The position numbers and the translations under genes are program-made. This document shows, piece by piece, positions 1 through 7,435 of a DNA stretch of 64,000 bases. Each line of letters starts with the position of its first letter. The stretch's first letter is position 1. This stretch comes from an uncultured Oscillospiraceae bacterium (GTDB taxonomy: Bacteria > Bacillota > Clostridia > Oscillospirales > Oscillospiraceae), in the NCBI GenBank assembly GCA_934654755.1, contig CAKUGQ010000013.1, positions 1-64,000 of the forward strand. Reading direction: 5' to 3'. The notes under the pieces are model-generated. The model worked only from the letters and a program-made list of their open reading frames with translations. It searched no databases and was not told the origin of the DNA.

Positions 1-1
1 C

Positions 2-667
2 AGTACGAACACAAGGACGACCAACGGGACGATTGTACCCCTCTATACGGCAAGAGGCGACCACTCATACGCCGACCGGCAGAGACTAGACGCAGAAATT
101 GTGCAAATGTTCGGAGTTGAACTTTTGGGGTCTGCTACGTCAAAGTACAATTGCCACAGCTACGCATGGTATCAAAAATCCGTGCAAAACCCCTCGTGGA
201 TTCTGCACGTGGATAGATACTATGAGGATACCCACGCAAGGCGTACCGAAGTACCGTCAGCCGGAGATATTGTCGTATACTATGGAAGCGATGGATATCC
301 ATTACACTCCGCAGTCGTAAAAAACGTCAGCTCGAGCGGCATTGTGTGCGAGTCCAAATGGGGTGCCAGAGGACTATATGAGCACTTGCACACAAACGTT
401 CCCCCAGGCTACAGGCTCTATACTGGCGGTCCGGTTTCGTGCGAATTCTATACTTATTTGCGCGCACATAATTATGTTGCTACGGTAATAGACACGGCGT
501 ATCACCGACTTACCTGTAAATTCTGTGATTTGAATGTCACAGAAGCGCATACAGCGGATCCACGCACCGGCAAGTGTATTACCTGCGGCTCCGTGGTTTC
601 GAGCACGATTTTTCGCGCCGTTCTGCCGGAGTCTCCGGATACGGAGCACTGTGAGCATCACCGTTAA
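2..667 (+). CDS. Papain-like/CHAP-like cysteine peptidase or amidase, 5' partial
   Basis: The reading frame is open from base 2 to the TAA at 665-667, so the N-terminus lies outside the window; the ATG at 101 is internal. Near the start of the visible part is NCHSYAWY, which gives a Cys-His context like the nucleophile of NlpC/P60 and CHAP enzymes. About 50 residues later LHSAVV offers a candidate catalytic histidine, followed by a SKWGARGLYEH stretch typical of Clostridia secreted proteins of this type. The C-terminal part carries two CxxC pairs (CKFC and CITC), probably a small zinc ribbon. The fold assignment is inference from motifs. A role in cell-wall turnover or surface processing is plausible, but any signal peptide is off the left edge. 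Confidence 0.6.
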   Translation, partial: STNTRTTNGTIVPLYTARGDHSYADRQRLDAEIVQMFGVELLGSATSKYNCHSYAWYQKSVQNPSWILHVDRYYEDTHARRTEVPSAGDIVVYYGSDGYPLHSAVVKNVSSSGIVCESKWGARGLYEHLHTNVPPGYRLYTGGPVSCEFYTYLRAHNYVATVIDTAYHRLTCKFCDLNVTEAHTADPRTGKCITCGSVVSSTIFRAVLPESPDTEHCEHHR

Positions 668-771
668 ACACAACCGCTAACCCTTTATTTTGACCGCCCC
701 CCCCTGCAGGTCCGTCCGACGGGCGAGCACGGCTCGGCTGCCGGACGGCGGACATTCCCCAATCAAGTAAG

Positions 772-797
772 CCCCCCGCCGGATTTCCGGCGGGGGC
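772..797. other. GC-rich intergenic hairpin
   Basis: CCCCCGCCGG pairs perfectly with CCGGCGGGGG around an ATTT loop, between two convergent genes. Neither strand has a clear U-run after it, so it is only a possible terminator for the upstream gene. A second weaker pairing (CCGTCCG at 712 with CGGACGG at 742) precedes it. Confidence 0.4.
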
Positions 798-818
798 GTG
801 CTATACTGCGGCGTATGT

Positions 819-852
819 GAAAACCCCCGAGAACGAAAGGGCTCTCGGGGGT
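819..852 (-). terminator. Rho-independent terminator of the rplK-rplA operon
   Basis: On the minus strand ACCCCCGAGA pairs with TCTCGGGGGT and the stem runs into a short U stretch, 22 bases after the rplA stop codon. It ends the ribosomal operon before any rplJ or rplL. Confidence 0.8.
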
Positions 853-874
853 GTGAATCATGGCCTCTGTAAAG

Positions 875-1564
875 TTACAGCTTCGCGGTGCTGACCTTGA
901 CGCCGGGACCCATGGTGGAGGCAACGACGCAGGAACGGATATACTGACCCTTTGCCGCGGCGGGCTTCGCCTTGATGACGGCGCCGAGCAGAGTGTTCAT
1001 ATTCTCGGTGAGCTTTTCCGCACCGAAGCTGACCTTGCCGATCGGGCAGTGGATGATGTTGGTCTTGTCAAGACGGTATTCGATCTTACCGGCCTTGATC
1101 TCCTTGACGGCGGCGGCAACGTTCGGGGTGACGGTACCGGCCTTGGGAGAGGGCATGAGACCCTTCGGGCCGAGAACCTTACCGAGACGGCCGACGATAC
1201 CCATCATATCGGGCGAAGCGACGACGACGTCGAAGTCAAACCAGTTTTCCTTGGTGATCTTTTCGACAAGCTCCATGCCGCCGACATAGTCCGCGCCGGC
1301 TTCCTTGGCCTCGTCGACCTTGGCATCCTTCGCGAAAACGAGAACCTTGCGGGTCTTGCCGGTGCCGTTGGGCAGGACGATGGCGCCGCGAACCTGCTGA
1401 TCCGCATGGCGGGAGTCAACGCCGAGCTTGATATGGATCTCGACGGTTTCGTCGAACTTCGCCGGGGCGGTCTTGACGACGAGCGCCAGAGCGTCGGCAA
1501 CTTCATACTGTACGGAGCGATCGATCTGCTTCGCGCTGTCCTTATATTTTTTACCTCTAAACAA
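875..1564 (-). CDS. rplA: 50S ribosomal protein L1
   Basis: Ribosomal protein L1 forms the mobile stalk next to the E site and in many bacteria also represses its own mRNA. The 229-residue product begins [11 protein letters not shown] and contains the family signature around [18 protein letters not shown], at normal L1 length. The start is taken as TTG at 1564: AAGGAGG lies 8 bases upstream, and the only longer reading from 1609 adds a stretch with no L1 similarity. It follows rplK by 77 bases and is the last gene of the operon. A GTGGGAGG...CACCAC motif lies in the gap before it. Confidence 0.97.
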   Translation of the reverse strand: MFRGKKYKDSAKQIDRSVQYEVADALALVVKTAPAKFDETVEIHIKLGVDSRHADQQVRGAIVLPNGTGKTRKVLVFAKDAKVDEAKEAGADYVGGMELVEKITKENWFDFDVVVASPDMMGIVGRLGKVLGPKGLMPSPKAGTVTPNVAAAVKEIKAGKIEYRLDKTNIIHCPIGKVSFGAEKLTENMNTLLGAVIKAKPAAAKGQYIRSCVVASTMGPGVKVSTAKL

Positions 1565-1582
1565 TGTTATTTCCTCCTTGAA

Positions 1583-1609
1583 GTGGTGAATGCGGAATAA
1601 TCCTCCCAC
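1583..1609 (-). promoter_or_regulatory. Leader motif GTGGGAGG...CACCAC before rplA
   Basis: In the rplK-rplA gap the transcript reads GTGGGAGG, a short spacer, then CACCAC just upstream of the ribosome binding site; GTGG can pair with CCAC. The same arrangement occurs in the nusG-rplK gap, which suggests a shared RNA element, perhaps a ribosomal-protein target. Confidence 0.45.
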
Positions 1610-1641
1610 ATATTGAGGACTACGTCCTCGACGATGATCGG

Positions 1642-2067
1642 TCAGTCAACAACGGTGACGCCCATGCTGCGGCAGGTGCCGGCAACCTGGCTCATGGCCG
1701 CCTCGATGGTAGCGGCGGTGAGGTCGGGCATCTTCTTCTCGGCGATCTCGCGAACCTGAGCCTTGGTGATGGTGGCGACCTTCGTCTTGTTGGGGACGCC
1801 GGAGCCCTTCTCCTGACCGACTGCCTTGAGAATGAGCGTCGGGGTCGGAGGGGTTTTGGTGATGAAGGAGAAGCTGCGGTCGGAATAAACGGTGATGACG
1901 ACCGGAATCTTGAAGCCGGCCTGATCCTTGGTGCGCTCGTTGAACTCACGGATAAACTGCGCGATGTTCACGCCGTGCTGGCCGAGTGCCGGGCCGACGG
2001 GGGGCGAAGCGGTCGCCTTCGCAGCGGGAATCTGAAGTCTGATATAACCGGTGATTTTTTGTGCCAT
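1642..2067 (-). CDS. rplK: 50S ribosomal protein L11
   Basis: L11 binds the GTPase-associated centre of 23S rRNA and is needed for stringent-response signalling by RelA. The 141-residue product shows the family hallmarks [14 protein letters not shown] near the N-terminus and AGTCRSMGV near the C-terminus. The start is ATG at 2067 ([11 protein letters not shown]) because GGAGGTGC lies at the right distance; an upstream in-frame ATG at 2082 overlaps that ribosome binding site and is not used. It follows nusG by about 80 bases and precedes rplA, the usual order. Confidence 0.98.
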   Translation of the reverse strand: MAQKITGYIRLQIPAAKATASPPVGPALGQHGVNIAQFIREFNERTKDQAGFKIPVVITVYSDRSFSFITKTPPTPTLILKAVGQEKGSGVPNKTKVATITKAQVREIAEKKMPDLTAATIEAAMSQVAGTCRSMGVTVVD

Positions 2068-2089
2068 GATAAGCACCTCCAATTAGAAT

Positions 2090-2139
2090 GTGGTGATACG
2101 CTCTCGCGTATTTCTGGCGGGGGATGAAACCCCTCCCAC
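2090..2139 (-). promoter_or_regulatory. Leader motif GTGGGAGG...CACCAC before rplK
   Basis: The nusG-rplK gap contains GTGGGAGG, a small hairpin with a GGGG/CCCC stem, and CACCAC just before the rplK ribosome binding site. It matches the element in front of rplA and may form a long-range GTGG/CCAC pairing. Confidence 0.45.
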
Positions 2140-2148
2140 GTTGTTCGA

Positions 2149-2676
2149 TCAGTCGGCGATTGCCTCGACCTGATCGAGCTCCAGCTCGACGGGTGTCTCG
2201 CGACCGAACATGGAAACGGTCACGCGGACTTTGTTCTTTTCGATGTCGAGCAGCTCTACGGTGCCGTTGAAGCCGCTGAGCGGGCCGTCAATAATGGCGA
2301 CCGTATCGCCCTCGGCGTAGCCGACGACGATCTCGCGTTTTTCAACGCCGAGCTGGTAAACCTCATCCTCGGTCAGAGGAGTCGGCTTTGTGCTGCCGGA
2401 GGTGACGAAGCCCGTCACGCCGCGCACGTTGCGGATAATGTACCATGCTTCATCCGTCATTACCATCTTCACCAGCACATAGCCGGGGAAGACCTTGCGG
2501 TCATAGGTCTTGGGACCCTTGTCCGTGATCTCGGTCACGGTTTCCAGGGGGATGGAGACCTGCTGGATAATGTCCTGAAGCTGGCGGGTTTCGACCGTCT
2601 TTTCGATGGTCGCTTTTACGGTGTTTTCATAACCGGAATAGGTATGCACAACATACCATTTTGCTGCCTCTGCCAT
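2149..2676 (-). CDS. nusG: Transcription termination/antitermination factor NusG
   Basis: NusG binds RNA polymerase, affects pausing and Rho termination, and links polymerase to the ribosome. The 175-residue product has the NGN domain start WYVVHTYSGYEN, the conserved PGYVLVKMVM segment, and a C-terminal KOW motif (EGDTVAIIDGPLSGFNGTV, about residues 124-142). The length is normal for the family. It sits six bases downstream of secE, its usual partner, and upstream of rplK. Confidence 0.98.
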   Translation of the reverse strand: MAEAAKWYVVHTYSGYENTVKATIEKTVETRQLQDIIQQVSIPLETVTEITDKGPKTYDRKVFPGYVLVKMVMTDEAWYIIRNVRGVTGFVTSGSTKPTPLTEDEVYQLGVEKREIVVGYAEGDTVAIIDGPLSGFNGTVELLDIEKNKVRVTVSMFGRETPVELELDQVEAIAD

Positions 2677-2682
2677 GGCGGA

Positions 2683-2913
2683 TCAGAAGAGCTTGCCGAG
2701 CAGATCGATACCGAGACCGGCAACGACGTCGAACGTGCAAACGATCACGCCGACAATCAGAACGGCCACGAGCACGACGATCGTGTTGTTCAGAAGCTGC
2801 TTGCCCGAGGGCCAGACGACCTTCTTCAGCTCGCTTTTCATTTCACGGAACCACTTGGACAGCCCTCTGCCGAAACGGACAAAGATATTGGGTTTCTTGT
2901 TGACTTCAGCCAT
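2683..2913 (-). CDS. secE: Preprotein translocase subunit SecE
   Basis: SecE is the small clamp subunit of the SecYEG channel in the inner membrane. This 76-residue short form has an amphipathic segment with the family-typical WFREMKSELKKVVWPS, followed by one transmembrane helix (about residues 45-66, NTIVVLVAVLIVGVIVC). It lies 16 bases after rpmG; the tRNA-Trp gene often found here in Firmicutes is absent. Confidence 0.96.
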   Translation of the reverse strand: MAEVNKKPNIFVRFGRGLSKWFREMKSELKKVVWPSGKQLLNNTIVVLVAVLIVGVIVCTFDVVAGLGIDLLGKLF

Positions 2914-2929
2914 TGGGAACTCCTTTCCG

Positions 2930-3079
2930 TTACTTTGTTTCGCTGTGGACCGTGTGCTTTCTGCAGAATCTGCAATACTTTTTCATTTCCAGGCGGTCGG
3001 GGTCGTTTTTCTTGTTCTTCATCGTGTTGTAGTTTCTTTGCTTGCACTCGGTGCATCTGAGAGTGATCTTAACTCGCAT
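2930..3079 (-). CDS. rpmG: 50S ribosomal protein L33, zinc-binding form
   Basis: A 49-residue gene starting [17 protein letters not shown]. It carries two Cys pairs (CTEC near residue 9 and CRFC near residue 36), so this is the zinc-containing (C+) paralogue of L33. GGAGGTGC lies just upstream of the ATG at 3079. It is the first gene of the rpmG-secE-nusG-rplK-rplA operon. No clear -35/-10 pair could be assigned between it and the terminator at 3191. Confidence 0.96.
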   Translation of the reverse strand: MRVKITLRCTECKQRNYNTMKNKKNDPDRLEMKKYCRFCRKHTVHSETK

Positions 3080-3190
3080 AGTGTTCGGCACCTCCTTAAT
3101 CATTTGCCTCCCTGCGCTCCTGCGGCTATCGAAAATTTAGCCGACGCCGAAACTACCGGGCGTGCTCCGCAGGCGAAAAATGGGCGCAGA

Positions 3191-3238
3191 AAAAAAGCCC
3201 CTTTTTCACAGGTAGAGCTATTCTACCACAGAAAGGGG
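3191..3238 (-). terminator. Terminator downstream of the PdaA-like gene
   Basis: On the minus strand CCCCTTT pairs with AAAGGGG around an inner GGTAGA/TCTACC hairpin and is followed by seven Us. It separates the deacetylase gene from the ribosomal operon transcribed in the same direction. Confidence 0.8.
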
Positions 3239-3277
3239 GGCAGGTCAACCATTATTTTCTGTTTTTGCGGCAAATTT

Positions 3278-4063
3278 TCAGGAAAACAGACGGTCAACGG
3301 AGGCAAATCGGTAGCCCATTTGCTCCCAGCGCGTCAAAAGCTCGTCTAAGATTTCCGCATTGGTTGCCGAGGTGCTGTGCAGCAGCACGACCGCGCCGTT
3401 GTGGATCCGCGGCAGCAGCTTGGCAAACGCCTGTTCCTTCGTCGGCTGTTTATCGGTCAGCCAGTCCACATAGGCAAGGCTCCAGAAAACCGTCCGATAG
3501 CCGAGCTGCTGTGCCATTTTCAGATTTTCTTCGGAATAGACACCGCGCGGCGGCCGGTAATACTTCGGCAGCGCCTCGCCGGTAACATTATAGTATGCCG
3601 CTTCCAGCGATTCCAGCTCCGCGCGGAAGGACGTCAGGTCCGCCAGCTTCGACATATCGTAATGGTGGAACGTGTGATTGCCGACGATGTGACCCTCGGC
3701 GCGCATTCTGCGCACCAGCTCCGGATTTTGCTCGACATAGTGCCCGACGACGAAGAATGCGGCCGGAACGTTATGCTTTTTCAGTACATCGAGAATCTGT
3801 GCCGTGTAACCGTTTTCATAGCCCGCATCAAAGGTCAGATAGATTGTCTTCTGGGACGTGTCGCCGAGGAAAGCCGTGTCGAGTGTACGAAGCTGCTCGA
3901 TGCCTGCGTTGCCGGAGGGCGGCTGCCCCTCCGTGCGAAAGCTCAGCCCCCATGATGCGGTCGGGATTGCCGCAAGCGGATGAAGCAGCGCCACTGTGAC
4001 CAGGCAGAGCAGCACAAAGCACGCCGCAGCCAGCGGCGCATAGTCCCGGAAAAATTGTTTCAC
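3278..4063 (-). CDS. pdaA: PdaA-like polysaccharide deacetylase
   Basis: NodB-family deacetylase related to PdaA, which removes acetyl groups from muramic acid during formation of the muramic delta-lactam of spore cortex. After a short cytoplasmic stretch there is one transmembrane or signal segment (LAAACFVLLCLVTVALL). The catalytic domain shows the PdaA-type motif TFDAGYENGYT, the metal-binding GNHTFHH, and RPPRGVYSE. The start is GTG at 4063 because GAGGTGAGG precedes it; a TTG at 4081 has no ribosome binding site. The resulting 261 residues match PdaA length. YlxY-type paralogues are an alternative. It stands alone, divergent from ylxM. Confidence 0.75.
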   Translation of the reverse strand: MKQFFRDYAPLAAACFVLLCLVTVALLHPLAAIPTASWGLSFRTEGQPPSGNAGIEQLRTLDTAFLGDTSQKTIYLTFDAGYENGYTAQILDVLKKHNVPAAFFVVGHYVEQNPELVRRMRAEGHIVGNHTFHHYDMSKLADLTSFRAELESLEAAYYNVTGEALPKYYRPPRGVYSEENLKMAQQLGYRTVFWSLAYVDWLTDKQPTKEQAFAKLLPRIHNGAVVLLHSTSATNAEILDELLTRWEQMGYRFASVDRLFS

Positions 4064-4120
4064 ATTCCTCACCTCGGTCAAGCCTATGCGCGTGCGGGAG
4101 AAGAAATGAAAAAAACTTTA

Positions 4121-4146
4121 TCTGTCAAGTTTTTTCTCTTGACAGA
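4121..4146. promoter_or_regulatory. Perfect inverted repeat over the ylxM promoter
   Basis: TCTGTCAAG and CTTGACAGA form a perfect 9-bp inverted repeat with an 8-base T-rich spacer. The right arm contains the ylxM -35 box TTGACA and the left arm contains TTGACA on the opposite strand, facing pdaA. It may be an operator or simply two divergent -35 boxes. Confidence 0.45.
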
Positions 4147-4167
4147 CGGATGCGCAGCGTGTATAAT
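4139..4167 (+). promoter_or_regulatory. Consensus sigma-A promoter of ylxM-ffh
   Basis: TTGACA at 4139-4144, 17-base spacer, TATAAT at 4162-4167. Both boxes are perfect consensus, 30 bases before the ylxM ATG. Confidence 0.9.
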
Positions 4168-4197
4168 GGGCGGAGCAACGCGAAAGGAAGAACGCTT

Positions 4198-4548
4198 ATG
4201 AAGCACGATGCCTATCGGATGTCGCTGCTTTTCGACTATTACGGCGCGCTTCTTGCGCCGAAGCAGCGCAGCTATTTTGACCTGTATTATAATCAGGATC
4301 TGTCGCTTGCCGAGATCGCCGAGGGCGAGGGCATCTCCCGTCAGGGTGTACACGACACCATCGGCCGCGCGGAGGCGCTGCTGCTGGACTGCGAACGTGC
4401 TGCGGGCTGCGTTGCCCGGCAGGCGCGGTTTCGCGAGGCGGCCGAGCGGATCGGCCGCGCTGCACGCGGACTTGGGCAGCATCCGGATGCATCCGTCCGC
4501 ATGGCTGCGGAGGAGATTCTGGCCGCCCTTTCCGACGTAAAGGAGTGA
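4198..4548 (+). CDS. ylxM: YlxM/p13-type SRP-associated DNA-binding-like protein
   Basis: A 116-residue protein with a sigma-70 region 4-like helix-turn-helix: LSLAEIAEGEGISRQGVHDTI at about residues 37-57, after the family-typical KQRSYFDLYYNQD. YlxM proteins are encoded with ffh and are proposed helpers of the signal recognition particle in Gram-positives. The ATG at 4198 has GAAAGGAAG before it. The stop is four bases before ffh, so the two are co-transcribed. Confidence 0.9.
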   Translation: MKHDAYRMSLLFDYYGALLAPKQRSYFDLYYNQDLSLAEIAEGEGISRQGVHDTIGRAEALLLDCERAAGCVARQARFREAAERIGRAARGLGQHPDASVRMAAEEILAALSDVKE

Positions 4549-4552
4549 CACT

Positions 4553-5893
4553 ATGGCATTTGAAGGATTAACCGCCAAGCTCAACGCCGCATTCAAAAAG
4601 CTGCGCGGCAAAGGACGCCTGTCCGAGTCCGACATCAAGGATGCAATGCGCGAGATTCGTCTGGCGCTGCTGGAAGCCGATGTCAGCTATAAGGTCGTCA
4701 AGGATTTTATTAAGAGCGTGTCCGAGCGATGTGTCGGCCGCGATGTGCTGGAGAGCCTGACCCCTGCGCAGATGATCGTCAAGATCGTCAATGAGGAGCT
4801 GATTGCCCTGATGGGCAGTGAGAATCAGCGCATCACCATCGCGCCCAAGCCGCCGACGGTCGTGATGCTGGTCGGACTTCAGGGCGCAGGCAAAACGACG
4901 AACGGTGCCAAGCTTGCCGGCCTGTTTAAGAAGCAGGGCAAGCGGCCGCTGCTTGTCGCCTGCGACATTTACCGCCCGGCCGCCATCAAGCAGCTTGAGG
5001 TTGTCGGTGCACAGCTTGACATTCCCGTGTTCCAGATGGGACAGGAAAACCCCGTCAAGATCGCCAAGGCTGCCGTGCGCCACGCCGAGCAGCATGGCAA
5101 TGATATGGTGTTTCTGGATACTGCCGGCCGCCTGCACGTCGATGAGGCGCTGATGAATGAGCTTAAGGCCATCAAGGCCGAGATCAGGCCGAGCGAAATC
5201 CTGCTCGTGGTTGATGCCATGACCGGTCAGGACGCGGTGAACGCTGCACAGTCCTTCAACGAATGGCTTGACATCGACGGCGTGATGCTCACCAAGCTCG
5301 ACGGCGACGCACGAGGCGGTGCGGCGCTTTCGGTTAAGGCCGTGACCGGTAAGCCGATCAAGTTTATCGGTACCGGCGAAAAGCTCGACATGATCGAGCC
5401 GTTCCACCCGGAACGCATGGCTTCGCGGATTCTCGGTATGGGTGATGTTCTCACGCTGATCGAAAAGGCCGAGCAGGCCATCGACCAGAAAAAAGCCGCG
5501 GAGCTGGAGCAGCGGCTGCGGCAGAACAAATTCACACTCGCAGATTTCTACGATCAGCTTTCGCAGCTCAAGAACATGGGCTCCATGCAGGATATTCTGG
5601 GAATGCTGCCCGGTATGGGTTCCATGAAAAACGTCGCCGTGGACGAGAACGCACTGAGCCGTACCGAGGCGATCCTGCGCTCCATGACGCCCTATGAGCG
5701 TGAGAATCCTGCCTGTCTCAACTCCTCACGCAAACGCCGTATTGCGCTCGGCTGCGGTCAGAAGGTCGAGGACATCAACCGGCTGCTCCGGCAGTTCGAA
5801 CAGATGCAGCAGATGATGAAACAGCTCAACGGTAAGAAAAAGAACAAGCTTTTCGGCAAGGGCGGGTTGCCCGGCGGCTTCCCCGGCCTGTGA
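4553..5893 (+). CDS. ffh: Signal recognition particle protein Ffh
   Basis: SRP54 homologue that binds 4.5S/scRNA and signal sequences and delivers nascent chains to FtsY. The 446-residue product has the N domain, a G domain with P-loop GLQGAGKTT (108-116), DTAGR (189-193) and TKLDGDARGGA (near 247), and a methionine-rich M domain with the RNA-binding NSSRKRRIALGCG region and a C-terminal MQQMMKQL segment. The spacing to ylxM and rpsP indicates the usual ylxM-ffh-rpsP-khpA operon. Confidence 0.98.
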   Translation: MAFEGLTAKLNAAFKKLRGKGRLSESDIKDAMREIRLALLEADVSYKVVKDFIKSVSERCVGRDVLESLTPAQMIVKIVNEELIALMGSENQRITIAPKPPTVVMLVGLQGAGKTTNGAKLAGLFKKQGKRPLLVACDIYRPAAIKQLEVVGAQLDIPVFQMGQENPVKIAKAAVRHAEQHGNDMVFLDTAGRLHVDEALMNELKAIKAEIRPSEILLVVDAMTGQDAVNAAQSFNEWLDIDGVMLTKLDGDARGGAALSVKAVTGKPIKFIGTGEKLDMIEPFHPERMASRILGMGDVLTLIEKAEQAIDQKKAAELEQRLRQNKFTLADFYDQLSQLKNMGSMQDILGMLPGMGSMKNVAVDENALSRTEAILRSMTPYERENPACLNSSRKRRIALGCGQKVEDINRLLRQFEQMQQMMKQLNGKKKNKLFGKGGLPGGFPGL

Positions 5894-5962
5894 TTTGAAA
5901 TCGATGGGAAAAGACCCATAGATCATAACGACATTTTTATTTTAACTGGAGGAAATACCCCA

Positions 5963-6202
5963 ATGGTCAAGATCAGACTCAGAAGAATGGGTGCGAAGAA
6001 GGCCCCTTACTACCGTATCGTTGTCGCCGATTCCCGCAGCCCCCGCGATGGACGCTGCATCGAAGAGATCGGAACCTACGATCCGCTGACCAGCCCGGCT
6101 ACCGTTACCGTGGATGCCGAGAAGGCTCAGGCGTGGATCAAGAACGGCGCTCAGCCCACCGATACCGTCAAGGCGCTGCTCAAAAAGGCGAATGTCCTTT
6201 GA
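5963..6202 (+). CDS. rpsP: 30S ribosomal protein S16
   Basis: The 79-residue product begins [25 protein letters not shown], the S16 signature, and has the conserved IGTYDP motif. CTGGAGGAAATA lies upstream of the ATG. S16 is an early-binding protein of the 30S body. In many Firmicutes rimM-trmD-rplS follow here; in this genome rimM-trmD are about 6 kb away and only khpA follows. Confidence 0.98.
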   Translation: MVKIRLRRMGAKKAPYYRIVVADSRSPRDGRCIEEIGTYDPLTSPATVTVDAEKAQAWIKNGAQPTDTVKALLKKANVL

Positions 6203-6219
6203 GCGAGAGGAGCCTACCG

Positions 6220-6450
6220 ATGCAGGAACTCCTACTCTACGTGGCGAAGAACCTTGTCAGCCAGCCTGATGCTGTGACGGTTGCGCAGAGGGAAGACGGC
6301 GACGGCATTGTTCTGGAGCTGCGCGTTGCCCCGGAGGATATGGGCAAGGTCATCGGCAAACAGGGCAGAATTGCCAAAGAGATCCGTACCGTCATCAAGG
6401 CCGCTGCACAGCGTGACGGCAAGCGTGTCACCGTTGATATTCTCGACTGA
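6220..6450 (+). CDS. khpA: KH-domain RNA-binding protein KhpA
   Basis: A 76-residue single KH-domain protein with the GxxG loop in VIGKQGRIAKEIRTVIKAAA. KhpA (YlqC) binds RNA, often with KhpB, and in Gram-positives influences cell size and division. ATG 6220 follows GAGAGGAG. The gene lies 17 bases after rpsP and ends the operon. Confidence 0.95.
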   Translation: MQELLLYVAKNLVSQPDAVTVAQREDGDGIVLELRVAPEDMGKVIGKQGRIAKEIRTVIKAAAQRDGKRVTVDILD

Positions 6451-6456
6451 CATTGA

Positions 6457-6494
6457 AAAAATCGCCTGCCGGCAGCCCCCGGCGGGCGATTTTT
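6457..6494 (+). terminator. Terminator of the ylxM-ffh-rpsP-khpA operon
   Basis: Stem AAAATCGCCTGCCGG / CCGGCGGGCGATTTT (one T/G wobble) with a short loop and U-run, just after the khpA stop. Confidence 0.9.
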
Positions 6495-6541
6495 GTCAGT
6501 AATTGCTACAATCTTTTAACCGAATTGTCACCGAACTGCGG

Positions 6542-6570
6542 TTGACTTTGCCTGCGGGGGGAAATATAAT
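6542..6570 (+). promoter_or_regulatory. Sigma-A promoter of the small membrane protein/PPTase pair
   Basis: TTGACT at 6542, 17-base spacer, TATAAT at 6565-6570. The -10 box overlaps an in-frame ATG at 6569, which rules that ATG out as a start. Confidence 0.8.
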
Positions 6571-6592
6571 GAAACCAAAGGACGTGAGATCT

Positions 6593-6775
6593 ATGCGGAA
6601 GACCGGGCTCGGTACTGCTCGTATGGTGTTCGGTGCGCTTGCGGCAACGGTTGCCTTAGTGCTGTTTGTGTGCAGCGTATTCGTTGCGCCGCGCTTTGAC
6701 TTCGGAATGGCGCTGTTGGCGCTGCTTTGCCTGTGCGGCGGCGCGCTGCTGCTTGCGCCGCTGTTTGCACAATGA
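6593..6775 (+). CDS. Small two-helix membrane protein, function unknown
   Basis: A 60-residue product starting MRKTGLGTARM. The start is the ATG at 6593, which has AAAGGA upstream and lies about 16 bases after the predicted transcription start; earlier ATGs overlap or precede the promoter. Two hydrophobic helices are clear (about residues 11-31 and 38-57) with a short VAPRFDF link. I recognise no family. Its stop overlaps the start of the phosphopantetheinyl transferase gene (ATGA), so the two are translationally coupled. Confidence 0.7.
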   Translation: MRKTGLGTARMVFGALAATVALVLFVCSVFVAPRFDFGMALLALLCLCGGALLLAPLFAQ

Positions 6776-7386
6776 CGCTGCGCGTACTTGATCTGCGGCA
6801 GCTTGAGCCGCTGCAAACGGAGCGGCTGCTTTCAAACTTTGATGATGCGCTGCGTACACATATCGGTGCCATGCGCTGCAGCGACGACCGTCTGCGAAGT
6901 ATTGCTGCCTATGCGCTGGCGCAGCAAATGCTTGCCGAGGCCGGGGTAAAGCAGCCGATTCCGTTTTCGTTTGAACCGAACGGCAAACCCTATGTCGGCG
7001 GCGGCCCTTTCTTCAGTCTTTCACACTCCGGCGATTTTGTGGCCTGCGCCATGGCAGAGCGCCCGGTCGGAGTGGACATTGAGACGTTTCGCCCGTTGCG
7101 TGCGCAGCTCGCCTGCCGCGTCTGCTGCGAGGAGGAGGCGGGATATGTCTTTCCCGACGGAGACTTTGATGTGCGGCGCTTTCTGAGACTCTGGACGGCG
7201 AAGGAGGCCGTGTTGAAATGCACGGGAGAGGGGATTCGGGGCGACCTGCGCAGTGTGCAGGTCATGTCACAGGGAATGCTGCGCTGCTGCGGTTTTTCAC
7301 TTGAAAGTCGCTCGCAGCGGGAATATGTGCTCTGTACGGCCGTTGCGGAAAGAAACCTGAAACCTTTTTTTGTTTCGGCCGTCTGA
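6772..7386 (+). CDS. 4'-phosphopantetheinyl transferase, Sfp type
   Basis: This enzyme moves 4'-phosphopantetheine from CoA to carrier proteins of fatty acid, polyketide or peptide synthases. The 204-residue product has the family motifs FSLSHSGDFVACA, the Mg-binding GVDIE (about residue 100) and WTAKEAVLK (about 143), each at the expected distance. The ATG at 6772 overlaps the upstream stop. No NRPS or PKS genes are in the window, so the target may be the primary acyl carrier protein. Confidence 0.92.
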   Translation: MTLRVLDLRQLEPLQTERLLSNFDDALRTHIGAMRCSDDRLRSIAAYALAQQMLAEAGVKQPIPFSFEPNGKPYVGGGPFFSLSHSGDFVACAMAERPVGVDIETFRPLRAQLACRVCCEEEAGYVFPDGDFDVRRFLRLWTAKEAVLKCTGEGIRGDLRSVQVMSQGMLRCCGFSLESRSQREYVLCTAVAERNLKPFFVSAV

Positions 7387-7435
7387 TATAGGTAAGGTAG
7401 AAGGAAATGCTTGTCACAGAAAAAGAGGTGTTTTT

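Noticed and set aside
712..748. CCGTCCG/CGGACGG pairing after the first gene
   Set aside because: Short stem with a large loop and no U-run; likely chance in GC-rich DNA.
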